17,322 nt of DNA, taken from positions 1 to 17,322 of the forward strand of contig CAMWGS010000014.1 of the NCBI GenBank assembly GCA_947173865.1, in the 5' to 3' direction. Every line of letters begins with the position of its first letter. Position 1 is the first letter of the stretch. Shown here in pieces: positions 7,631 to 14,597 of this stretch. The stretch comes from an uncultured Ruminococcus sp. (GTDB lineage Bacteria; Bacillota; Clostridia; Oscillospirales; Ruminococcaceae). The position numbers were made by a program, and so were the translations under genes. Under the pieces are notes generated by a model. It was not told where the DNA came from. It ran no database searches and worked only from the letters and a program-made list of their open reading frames with translations.

Positions 7631-8015
7631 ATTACGAGATTGAGTATGAACTTTTTAAGTATTTATGTAAGGAAGTTGATGAATATGTGCCTTTGCAGAA
7701 ACTCTTGCATAACAACGGGCTGACTTTTAAGGAGTCTCTCAGGAAAACGGATGATTATCGTCGGAATTATTTTGATATGCTTGAACAATACGGTATAAAC
7801 AGGCGGAATTCTGTTTCGGTATGTACAGATTTGATGAAACTTCTGGAGAAGAATCCCAAAGATAAGGGATTGCAGTTTATTTACTTTGCAACTTTAACTG
7901 ATATAGGTCTGCTTCTTGACTGCAATTGGCTGAGCATTCGGACGAGCAGAATATAAAGAACTGGCTTGAACAGAAGAAACGTACAGATGAACTTACATAC
8001 ATAATGAAAATATGA
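7627..8015 (+). CDS. hypothetical helical protein, second gene of operon, apparent -1 frameshift near 7920
   Basis: ATG at 7627 overlaps the previous stop and has AGGAGG at 7614-7619. As read, the frame stops at 7954-7956 after 109 residues with an atypical tail (DCNWLSIRTSRI). One missing base near 7917-7922 would continue the protein in the other frame (LQLAEHSDEQNIKNWLEQKKR...) to TGA at 8013-8015, about 129 residues. That stop overlaps the next start as ATGA, which strongly supports the longer frame as ancestral. The protein is soluble, helical and charged, and contains LLEKNPKDKGLQFIYFATLTDIG. No family recognised. The broken frame may be real or a consensus error. Confidence 0.6.
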
Positions 8016-8874
8016 AAATTAAAAAGCGTTTTAACGAATTTGTTTGTAATCTGAAAACACCGTATAAAAACCTTGATGAAAATCTTGAAGAACAGAGTGA
8101 TATTTACAGAATGTCGTTAAAGCATGAATTTCTTTATTGTGGAAGAAAGAATGAAATTTACTTTGAAAATATCGGGGAACTGGTAAGAGAGATTAATTCC
8201 TGTAAAGAATTGCAGTCGGTAAAGCCGTATATTATTTATGCAGTTCTGACACGAAAGAACAAGCTTATTATGGAACGTGAAAGCTATTCGCCGAATATCA
8301 GAAATGTTTTTCAATATCAGAACTACCGCATTGAATGTGACAACGGAAAAAATTTTGACAGTTATCAGTCCTATATAGAACTTTATGAACATCTCAGGCG
8401 GTTTTATATTGATTCTACAGAAGTTGACATTGCTTTTTCTGATTACTGTTTTGCCAATACGAGTCCGCTGAGTATGTGGTATTATCAGAACTGTGAGCCT
8501 AATGAAGATATTCCGATGGATATGTGGTCTAAGGTGAATTCCATTAAATCAATGATTTTTCCCATAACGTATAATTATCATGACTATGAGGATTTCAGCT
8601 CAAATGAATTTTATGATAAATATCTTGAAACTGAAAATCTGTTCAATGAATATCTTGACGGAAATCGGGAAAAAATACTTAATGAATTTCTTGACTGTCT
8701 TTATCATGAAAAAATATTTACGAATATGCGGAGGAATTTTATATTTCGTCGAAAGCGTGTGAAGTATGTGATAAAAGGAAACAGCTTCAGAAAGCTTCGA
8801 AATTGTTTCTTTATATGCAGGCAGAGCTGATTATTGAAAGCAGAATGATTGATTTGTCTTTTCGTCTGATGTAA
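8012..8874 (+). CDS. hypothetical protein, third gene of operon, apparent -1 frameshift near 8720
   Basis: ATG at 8012 overlaps the restored stop of the previous gene (ATGA). No separate ribosome binding site is seen, consistent with coupling. As read, the frame ends at 8830 after 272 residues with an unusually basic tail (MRRNFIFRRKRVKYVIKG). One missing base near 8720-8725 restores YAEEFYISSKACEVCDKR and a helical tail ending at TAA 8872-8874, about 287 residues. The restored tail contains a CxxC pair. The body is rich in Tyr, Asn and Glu, with no signal peptide, membrane segment or nucleotide-binding motif. I do not recognise it. It could be the main protein of an accessory, perhaps defence-type, module given its neighbours hsdS and Xre (speculation). 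Confidence 0.6.
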
Positions 8875-8901
8875 AAAGACGTTTTTTATCTGTCAAGACA
8901 A

Positions 8902-8938
8902 AACAGTTCCGAAAAAATAATTTTTTTTAGGAACTGTT
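8902..8938. terminator. long hairpin after the three-gene operon, possible terminator
   Basis: AACAGTTCC (8902-8910) pairs perfectly with GGAACTGTT (8930-8938), and the A-run and T-run inside extend the stem. The 3' side continues CGGGGTTTTC rather than a clean T-tract, so termination efficiency is doubtful. On the minus strand the hairpin is followed by TTGTCTT. It may instead be an operator or an RNA processing hairpin. Confidence 0.45.
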
Positions 8939-9001
8939 CGGGGTTTTCATGTATCATTTTTTGTGATATTATAATGTCACTGGAGGTGATATAACATAAT
9001 T

Positions 9002-9201
9002 ATGAATGGTGAAAACTCTATACCATTGAGGATTTGAAGCGGTATTTCAGCATTGATGAACTGATTTACAGCTATTACAGCGGAGAACTTGAAATATGGC
9101 TTAAAAAAATAGGTGAAACAGAAAAAGCCGAACAGGTCAGAAATATCGTAAATAACACACTGCTTCTTTTACGTCTTTATCAGATTTTCGGACTGGAATA
9201 A
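9002..9201 (+). pseudogene. small hypothetical ORF (about 66 aa) with apparent -1 frameshift near its start
   Basis: The start ATG at 9002 reads MNGEN and then goes out of frame. Losing one A in GAAAACTC (about 9011-9016) would explain it, because the other frame runs open as KLYTIEDLKRYFSIDELIY, then SYYSGELEIWLKKIGETEKAE, to TAA at 9199-9201. The pattern of DLxxxF-DELxxY-GxLxxWLxxxGxxxxAE recalls short helical segments found in several bacterial accessory proteins, but I cannot name the family. The Shine-Dalgarno GGAGGTGAT (8982-8990) is long and lies somewhat far from the ATG. A TATAAT at 8970-8975 could be a -10, but its -35 is poor. Confidence 0.5.
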
Positions 9202-9277
9202 TGAAATGTCAGAAGAAAATATCAGAAAATGTTTTTGACGATATTTTAAAATATTTACAAGCTTCACCAATAACCTC

Positions 9278-9307
9278 TTGCAAATCTTCATAATAATGAT
9301 GTATAAT
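9278..9307 (+). promoter_or_regulatory. candidate sigma-A promoter for the Xre-type regulator
   Basis: TTGCAA (9278-9283), an 18-bp spacer and TATAAT (9302-9307), about 30 bp before the start codon at 9338. Short repeated TGATGTATAATGAATGAT-like sequence around the -10 could be a binding site, but no clear dyad is seen. Confidence 0.6.
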
Positions 9308-9337
9308 GAATGATAAAATATATTGGAGGTTCTTGTT

Positions 9338-9670
9338 ATGAAGTACACAGTTGGAGACAGGATAAAGTATTTCCGTTTATGCAGAGGTATGAGTCAGGAA
9401 AAACTTGCTCTTAAAGCAGGTCTGAATCCCGCATTTCTGGGACATCTGGAAAGAAATATGAAAAGCCCGACGCTTACGACACTTGCCAAGATAGTAAAGG
9501 CACTGGAAATTTCATACGGAGAGTTCTTTGACGAAGAAGTAGATGTCAATGATACTGAAAGCAGAGTGTTCTATATGGACATTATTCAGAGAAGTATGGA
9601 AAATATGTCGGAAGACAAGCTCAAAATAATGGCAGATATTGTTTTGAAGATGGTGGAATTTGCAGAATAA
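9338..9670 (+). CDS. Xre/Cro-C1-type helix-turn-helix regulator (110 aa)
   Basis: Start at 9338 with GGAGG at 9325-9329; an in-frame ATG at 9323 overlaps this ribosome binding site and is rejected. Residues about 5-62 are an HTH_3 domain (GDRIKYFRLCRGMSQEKLALKAGL, recognition helix around NPAFLGHLERN, then PTLTTLAKIVKALEI). The C-terminal 40 residues are a helical, probably dimerising, segment (MDIIQRSMENMSEDKLKIMADIVLKMV). No sensor domain or protease-type repressor tail is present. Such small Xre proteins typically control adjacent mobile or accessory genes. Its position at the end of the accessory stretch, with its own promoter and a terminator after it, makes it a candidate regulator of the upstream unknown operon (inference). 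Confidence 0.85.
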   Translation: MKYTVGDRIKYFRLCRGMSQEKLALKAGLNPAFLGHLERNMKSPTLTTLAKIVKALEISYGEFFDEEVDVNDTESRVFYMDIIQRSMENMSEDKLKIMADIVLKMVEFAE

Positions 9671-9752
9671 TTTTCATGCAGATGATATTATTGGGTATTT
9701 TGTCTTATTTCTTTAGGTATGGAAAGATAACAAGCTATGAATCAATAATCAA

Positions 9753-9794
9753 AAAAGGACATTGTCTGACTTGTTTTTCAGACGATGTCCTTTT
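9753..9794. terminator. bidirectional intrinsic terminator between convergent genes
   Basis: A 17-bp stem with a single G-T wobble (9753-9769 with 9778-9794; core AAGGACATTGTCTGA) and an 8-nt loop. A T-tract follows on the plus strand, and on the minus strand the A-run gives TTTTTTGATT. It serves the Xre gene and the minus-strand dockerin protease. Confidence 0.85.
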
Positions 9795-9803
9795 AATATA
9801 TAA

Positions 9804-11504
9804 TCAGCTTGCAGAATTTTCTGCATATCTGGATAAAATCATTGTAGCGTCAACGGAATCAATTAATCCGTCACCATTATAGTCTGCGTTTATACGAGTG
9901 CTGGGATTTGGCATTATTGTTGTTGAAAGTGAAGCGTATGTCTGAAGAACAATTGAAGCATCAACCGAATCAACGAATCCGTCACAGTTTACGTCTCCGT
10001 TCTGTACTTTCTTATCATAAATTCCGTCATCATTGTCGTCGAGATAATACTTTAGCTGGTTGTCTTCATCGAATGAAAGCATTACACTGCTGACTGCATC
10101 AATATAAAACAGATTGTCAAGTTTATCTGTGTCGGTGATATTTCCCGATTCATCAAAATAAACATCTGAGAATGAAGCGAGGTCGGAAGTACCTTTTTCG
10201 TTGTCGAGAATTATTCCGTTGTCTGTAATGTATATATCAGCCTTGTCGGAAGTAGTACCGCCCACTGTCCATTTGAAATGCGGAGTAAATCCGTATGCAC
10301 CTTCATTCATAATCATACTAATATTATAGCTTATTTCTGCACCGTCCACACTTTCAAAATGATAGTGTCCGTTTTCGGCAGTTATTTCAGACTTACCGCC
10401 GTGAGTATGAATCCAGAAAATTCCGGCAGTGTTTTCTATGCAGAAGGAATTGATATCATCTGTTTTTGCATCAGGGTCATTGTATACGTTTTTTACTGTT
10501 ATTCTGTTTCCTGCTGTATAGTAAGTTTTATCACCAATTCCTTCAATTGCTTCACCTGTTTCAACGACATTTCCGTTTTCGTCAGTTACAGATAAATCGT
10601 AGAGAGTAGACCCTGTTGATTGAAGTTCCAGCCTGTTTATCTTTGAAACATCTGTCTTTATTTCAGATGACGGATTGACTGAACCTTTGTAATTAAGCAG
10701 TGTGTCATCGTCTATTGCAGCAACAGACAGTTTATCGTCCGAACTTGCTTCATATGCAGGAATATAAACCTGTTTTGTTTCGGAATTTATATATATACAA
10801 CCTTTTTCACTGAATTTTACATCATTGTTTTCGTCGGTTGCATTTGAGTCAAGGGTAAGTATGCACTTGTCATAACTGATGTCGTTGAAACTCCATGAAC
10901 CGTCTGTTATACCTATACCTGTGAGAGCATGATATATTTTGTCTGTCTGGAAAAACAGCAGGAAGTATTTATTTTCACTCATACTTTTTTCAGCAGTTTC
11001 AACTATGCTTTTTACCTGCTCCGCATGGCTTACGGACGAAAGCAGATAATTACTTAAAAGTTTGTATTCAATATGAGCCTGAAGTGTCTGATAGTCTGTA
11101 ATAATTTTGTTTACGTTGCCGTCATAACTGTCGTAAGTTATATCATATAAATTTTCCGCATCTTCCTGAATATCAGACGGGGATATAACTCCGTTGTGAC
11201 AGAGAACATTTATGATTGATATTCCGAGACAGCCCCCCGACTGAGCGGCACTGTAGAAGAATGTTTCAGGATAACGCTGAAACTCAACGTTTGTGGCATT
11301 TTTCAGCCAGTGATTATAACTTAATCTTGGTATGCTTGTTGAGTCCTGATAATAATTTGAAACATTCAGACAGTCAGTGTCCGCACCAAGTGACGATGCC
11401 ATAGCATTAAGGTCGGGATTATCTTCATTTTCAGCATATACATTGAATACTGAGAAAGATGTAAGTACTGAAAGAGCAGTAATTAATGAAATGATTTTTT
11501 TCAT
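9804..11504 (-). CDS. secreted papain-like cysteine protease with C-terminal dockerin (566 aa)
   Basis: The start MKKIIS is chosen because AAGGAGG (11513-11519) is 8 nt upstream; a start seven codons earlier would lie on the ribosome binding site. Signal peptide 1-25 (cleavage after VYA). Residues about 80-240 match a ruminococcal papain-like/C39-like peptidase layout: catalytic Cys92 in SGGCLGIS, His192 in YHALTGIG, and Asp219/Asn221 in LTLDSN as the third residue (assignment inferred from motif order). The middle, 250-495, looks like beta-rich domains of unknown function. Residues about 503-566 are a dockerin with loops GDVNCDGFVDSVDAS and ADYNGDGLIDSVDAT. It is the second gene of an operon, 13 nt after the cohesin-dockerin gene. 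Likely role: extracellular proteolysis or scaffold-component processing while docked (inference). Confidence 0.8.
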   Translation of the reverse strand: MKKIISLITALSVLTSFSVFNVYAENEDNPDLNAMASSLGADTDCLNVSNYYQDSTSIPRLSYNHWLKNATNVEFQRYPETFFYSAAQSGGCLGISIINVLCHNGVISPSDIQEDAENLYDITYDSYDGNVNKIITDYQTLQAHIEYKLLSNYLLSSVSHAEQVKSIVETAEKSMSENKYFLLFFQTDKIYHALTGIGITDGSWSFNDISYDKCILTLDSNATDENNDVKFSEKGCIYINSETKQVYIPAYEASSDDKLSVAAIDDDTLLNYKGSVNPSSEIKTDVSKINRLELQSTGSTLYDLSVTDENGNVVETGEAIEGIGDKTYYTAGNRITVKNVYNDPDAKTDDINSFCIENTAGIFWIHTHGGKSEITAENGHYHFESVDGAEISYNISMIMNEGAYGFTPHFKWTVGGTTSDKADIYITDNGIILDNEKGTSDLASFSDVYFDESGNITDTDKLDNLFYIDAVSSVMLSFDEDNQLKYYLDDNDDGIYDKKVQNGDVNCDGFVDSVDASIVLQTYASLSTTIMPNPSTRINADYNGDGLIDSVDATMILSRYAENSAS

Positions 11505-11517
11505 ATTATTTACCTCC

Positions 11518-12348
11518 TTATACACTATATTTTATCGGTTCTCCACAATGATTATCTTTGTCGTTGACTTCGTTGCCGACAGCGGCAGCAGCATAATACT
11601 TCATAATTTTTTCTGCGTCTATATCTTGAATTAATCCGTCCATATTGGTATCAGCTGTTTCAGCACATGGAGCATATGGCAGATAGTCAGATAAGAAAAG
11701 GTTTGCAAGGAAAGGTGTAAAATGTTCTGCTTCAGGGTCAGAAGTGTTTGCTTTTGTATATTTGGCAACTGCACTGAATACCTGCGAAGCATCAACGGCA
11801 TCAATATATCCGTCATCATTTACGTCTCCGCAGGTTGCATATTTGAAACCGTTTACAGAAAAAGTACTTACAGTATCTGAAACCTTTAATGAAGGCATAT
11901 CAACAATATTTATTGATGTGTCACCTCTGTCATTTACTTTTTCAATGTAGAATGTGAACATATCACCGTCGCTGTCAGTATAGTCTGCGGAAGCTGCTAC
12001 AACTGCTATACAATTGTTGTTTTCGGTTGATACAACAGATAAATCATCAAGAACAGCCCCTTTATTTAATACAGGTTGATTTTCTGCTACCTCTATAATA
12101 TTATATGCATCACCAACAATAAGTTTTGTAGAAGATGAATTTAATCCATTGTTTCCGGAAATGCTGACAGTTACTGCTGAAGCACCGGCGGGAATTACAA
12201 TATTATTAATAACAACTGATTCGGAAAGGATTTTGGTTGAAACAGAAAAAATGTTGTTTTTTTCGGTGTTTTCAGCAGATACTGAGACTGCTGAAATGGT
12301 TGATGCTACCATTAAAGAGGCAGCAAGAGATGAAATGATTTTTTTCAT
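11518..12348 (-). CDS. secreted cohesin-like plus dockerin protein, possible adaptor scaffoldin (276 aa)
   Basis: Start with AAGGAG (12357-12362) 8 nt upstream. Signal peptide 1-25 (cleavage after VSA). Residues about 35-168 are a beta-strand-rich domain: PAGASAVTVSISG start, AVVAASADYT, a strand with DGDMFTFYIEKV, and a SINIVDM end. The order and length fit a type III-like cohesin, but sequence identity is too low for certainty. Residues about 172-258 are a dockerin with GDVNDDGYIDAVDAS and TADTNMDGLIQDIDAE. The two loops lie about 58 residues apart instead of the usual 30-37, because of an inserted segment (EHFTPFLANLFLSDYLPYAP). Single cohesin plus dockerin at this length resembles R. flavefaciens ScaC-type adaptors, which change dockerin specificity (family knowledge). 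First gene of an operon with the dockerin protease. Confidence 0.75.
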   Translation of the reverse strand: MKKIISSLAASLMVASTISAVSVSAENTEKNNIFSVSTKILSESVVINNIVIPAGASAVTVSISGNNGLNSSSTKLIVGDAYNIIEVAENQPVLNKGAVLDDLSVVSTENNNCIAVVAASADYTDSDGDMFTFYIEKVNDRGDTSINIVDMPSLKVSDTVSTFSVNGFKYATCGDVNDDGYIDAVDASQVFSAVAKYTKANTSDPEAEHFTPFLANLFLSDYLPYAPCAETADTNMDGLIQDIDAEKIMKYYAAAAVGNEVNDKDNHCGEPIKYSV

Positions 12349-12360
12349 AATAACAACTCC

Positions 12361-12495
12361 TTTATAATTTATTATCGCAGTACCGATGTGGTTGTTTCTG
12401 ATTTCATGATTTTATGATAATCTGTTAAGCAGATTTTACCCCGATGCACCGTCCTATATTATGTATCACGTAAAAATCCTGCACATCGGTACCTC
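12361..12495 (-). ncRNA. structured 5' leader of the cohesin-dockerin operon, candidate riboswitch or RNA switch
   Basis: Read on the minus strand, the ~147-nt leader begins near 12495 and ends at the start codon 12348. The 11-nt segment GUACCGAUGUG (12492-12482) pairs perfectly with CACAUCGGUAC (12390-12380), closing the leader. Inside, GAUUUUUAC (12478-12470) pairs with GUAAAAUC (12439-12432). Two competing pairings exist: CCGAUG of the outer stem can pair with CAUCGG (12446-12441), and AAUCUG/CAGAUU (12435-12419) excludes part of the inner stem. Mutually exclusive stems suggest a switch. No known riboswitch class is recognised. The repeats could instead be DNA operator sites. Confidence 0.4.
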
Positions 12496-12502
12496 TGATT
12501 TA

Positions 12503-12531
12503 ATTATAGGTATAATTTAATTTTTTGTCAA
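12503..12531 (-). promoter_or_regulatory. perfect consensus sigma-A promoter of the cohesin-dockerin operon
   Basis: On the minus strand TTGACA (12526-12531), an exact 17-bp spacer and TATAAT (12503-12508). Transcription would begin near 12495, leaving a long leader before the start codon at 12348. Confidence 0.85.
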
Positions 12532-12678
12532 TGAATTTGTCCTGAAATGCTTATTTCTGTCCCGAAACGCACATTTGTTATATTGTTAAATTAAAATTTA
12601 TAATAAACGCCATATTGTAATGGTTCATACGGCGTTTGAAATTTTTGGGGAAATATTATAGAAAATGTAAAAAAGGTA
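12532..12678. other. promoter-flanking intergenic stretch with a short hairpin
   Basis: The 428-bp gap 12349-12776 holds the minus-strand leader and promoter, this AT-rich stretch, then the plus-strand promoter and leader. Within it, AAACGCC (12605-12611) pairs with GGCGTTT (12631-12637) around a 19-nt loop, followed by AAATTTTT. It is a weak hairpin between divergent promoters, perhaps a leftover terminator or protein site. No gene is visible. Confidence 0.4.
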
Positions 12679-12707
12679 TTGACAAATAATGAAAAAGTGT
12701 ATATAAT
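12679..12707 (+). promoter_or_regulatory. perfect consensus sigma-A promoter of the SGNH esterase gene
   Basis: TTGACA (12679-12684), an exact 17-bp spacer and TATAAT (12702-12707). Transcription near 12714 leaves a leader of about 63 nt to the ATG at 12777, which has AAAGG at 12761-12765. Confidence 0.85.
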
Positions 12708-12776
12708 ATGTACATAGAAAAAAACATCTGGGATATTCGGGCGGTTAATTTTAAATTCAGAAAGGTCGTATAAATT

Positions 12777-14558
12777 ATGAAAAAATCAAGATTTATATAT
12801 ATGGTTGCGGCTTGTTCACTGTCTTTAACATCACCAGCTGCTTGTTTACTTAATGCTTCTGCTGCTCAGCAGACCGAAACAAATGACAAAGTTAAAATTA
12901 TGGCTCTTGGTGATTCTATTACAGACGGTTACTGGACCGGTGGCGGTTACAGAAAGTATCTCTGCTATGAGATGGAACAGAAAGGCTATTCCAACATTGA
13001 TATGGTAGGTCCTAAGGGCGGAAATTCGGAATCCTTTAATTATAACGGCAGTTACGTTACGTATGACGGTAACTATGCCGGATACAGCGGTTATGCTATT
13101 CAGTACATAACCGGTACGGAAACACGTCAGGGCATTCTTGAAACCATTAACGGTAATTATGGCAACGGTAAAAATATGATTGAGGCATATGACCCTGATG
13201 TTGTGCTTCTTCAGATTGGTACAAATGATATTCTCAGTAACTATAATGAAAATATTACTGTACGTCTTGAAAACCTTGTTGACACTATTCTTGCAAGTAT
13301 GGACGGTGAAAACGATTTACTTTATGTTTCAACAATTCCTGATATTAACATAGCAGAACGTTATGACTGGCTTTGGACATATGGTATGTCATACTCTGCT
13401 GACCCTGAAGGCTTTACAAATAAAGTACAGGGTTGTATTGATGCATATAATACTTCTATCCGTAATCTTGTTGCCGAAAAACAGGCTGAAGGAGCAAAAA
13501 TTGCATTTGCGGATATACACGGTGTTGTAGACCAGAATACAGACCTCTATGACGGTGTTCACCCGAATGAAGCAGGTTACGCTAAAATGGGCGGTTACTG
13601 GGCAGATTTGCTTGATTCCACTTATTTTGAAGGCAATGCTGAAATAGTAAAGCCTATTGTTACAACTTCAACTACAAAGGCTACAACCACAACAACTACT
13701 ACTTCAAAGCCCACTACAACCACTACCACAACTACAGCAACAGAACCTGTAACAACTACTACAACTGTTGTTACAAAGCCTATAGTTGACGAAAATACTG
13801 ATAAAATTGTACTTGATGATGTGAAAATAGGCGAGTTATATGACCTTGCACCATATAAGAACAATAATGTTTCTGCTGTTTCGTTTGTGTTCAGCAATGT
13901 TCCGCAGTATGGTATGAACGGCTGTGCAGCATTCGGAAACTGGGAATTGTCCAAGAACTATACAGCAGATGACATGGACGGAAACGTTCTTACAGTTTCA
14001 CTTGACAAGAACTATGATTCAATGGTACTGCATAAGTGGTACGGTGAAACAGAGCTTGATTCCGTAATTCTTTACTGTGGCAATTCCGCAGAGGAAGTTA
14101 CAACAACAACTACATCTGAACCAACTACAACCACCACCACGACTACTACTTCAAAGCCTACAACAACAACCACAACAATATCAAAACCCACAACAACAAC
14201 TACTACAACTGCTACTGAACCGATAACAACCACTACAACTACAACAACACCTTCTGTTCCGTCGGATTCAAAAACAGTTGTTCTGAATGATGTTACTTTT
14301 GGTGAATCATATTCACTCGCAAAGTATGATTATAAGTCTATTGACAAAATTGTAGTCAAGTTTGACGACGAAATAGGCTACGGTTTCGGTGGTGCTATGG
14401 TACTCGGAAACTGGATTGTAAATACTTCTTACGGACATTCTGAAATTTCTTCGGATAATACAATTACTTTCGACGTTACAAATCCGCAGGATAAATTCAT
14501 ACTGTTCAGATACTGGGGTACTATCGGTCTTGAATCCGTTACACTCTGCTTTAAGTAA
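12777..14558 (+). CDS. secreted SGNH/GDSL (CE3-like) esterase with two Thr-rich linkers and two C-terminal modules (593 aa)
   Basis: Signal peptide 1-30 (ending ASAA). Residues 39-285 form an SGNH hydrolase: block I ALGDSITDG with nucleophile Ser47, block II Gly105 (AGYSG), block III GTND with Asn150, and block V DGVHP with Asp259 and His262. The order and the VGPKGGN segment are those of CE3-type acetylxylan esterases (family knowledge). Thr-rich linkers at about 296-333 and 442-491 separate two related modules, 343-435 and 499-593. Both share a LxDVxxGExYxLxxY start, a GNW motif and an ending like WGxxxLxSVxLxx; they are probably carbohydrate-binding (inference). No dockerin is present, so the enzyme would act free or bound through its modules. 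It has its own promoter and terminator. Probable role: removing acetyl groups from xylan outside the cell. Confidence 0.9.
   Translation: MKKSRFIYMVAACSLSLTSPAACLLNASAAQQTETNDKVKIMALGDSITDGYWTGGGYRKYLCYEMEQKGYSNIDMVGPKGGNSESFNYNGSYVTYDGNYAGYSGYAIQYITGTETRQGILETINGNYGNGKNMIEAYDPDVVLLQIGTNDILSNYNENITVRLENLVDTILASMDGENDLLYVSTIPDINIAERYDWLWTYGMSYSADPEGFTNKVQGCIDAYNTSIRNLVAEKQAEGAKIAFADIHGVVDQNTDLYDGVHPNEAGYAKMGGYWADLLDSTYFEGNAEIVKPIVTTSTTKATTTTTTTSKPTTTTTTTTATEPVTTTTTVVTKPIVDENTDKIVLDDVKIGELYDLAPYKNNNVSAVSFVFSNVPQYGMNGCAAFGNWELSKNYTADDMDGNVLTVSLDKNYDSMVLHKWYGETELDSVILYCGNSAEEVTTTTTSEPTTTTTTTTTSKPTTTTTTISKPTTTTTTTATEPITTTTTTTTPSVPSDSKTVVLNDVTFGESYSLAKYDYKSIDKIVVKFDDEIGYGFGGAMVLGNWIVNTSYGHSEISSDNTITFDVTNPQDKFILFRYWGTIGLESVTLCFK
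13662..13775 (+). repeat. Thr-rich linker coding repeat 1 (ACN codons)
   Basis: Low-complexity run of ACA/ACT/ACC codons with occasional KP, EP and SKP, encoding the linker between the esterase domain and module 1. Such tracts are prone to slippage and usually form a flexible, possibly glycosylated spacer. Confidence 0.85.
14100..14249 (+). repeat. Thr-rich linker coding repeat 2 (ACN codons)
   Basis: Second Thr-rich tract, between module 1 and module 2, with the same SKPTTTT and ATEP units as the first. The shared units suggest linker plus module was duplicated as a block. Confidence 0.85.
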
Positions 14559-14568
14559 AATATAAAAT

Positions 14569-14594
14569 AATCCCCTGAATTTTTTCAGGGGATT
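14569..14594. terminator. bidirectional intrinsic terminator between esterase and kinase genes
   Basis: Perfect 11-bp stem AATCCCCTGAA / TTCAGGGGATT (14569-14579 with 14584-14594), TTTT loop and T-rich tracts on both sides. It separates the convergent esterase and histidine kinase genes. Confidence 0.9.
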
Positions 14595-14597
14595 TTA

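Noticed and set aside
8117..8392. Minus-strand 91-codon frame inside the third operon gene
   Set aside because: It is opposite a longer coupled gene, with no ribosome binding site or promoter.
9201..9293. 30-codon frame starting at TAATG directly after the small ORF at 9002-9201
   Set aside because: It has no ribosome binding site of its own, its composition is not clearly coding, and it runs into the promoter of the Xre gene. It may be a gene remnant.
13622..13954. Minus-strand frame rich in Val opposite the esterase linker
   Set aside because: It is the reverse complement of the Thr-codon repeat, so its Val-rich product is an artefact.
13662..14249. Short repeated units as a possible CRISPR array
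   Set aside because: The repeats are in-frame Thr codons within a linker, with no constant repeat and variable spacer.
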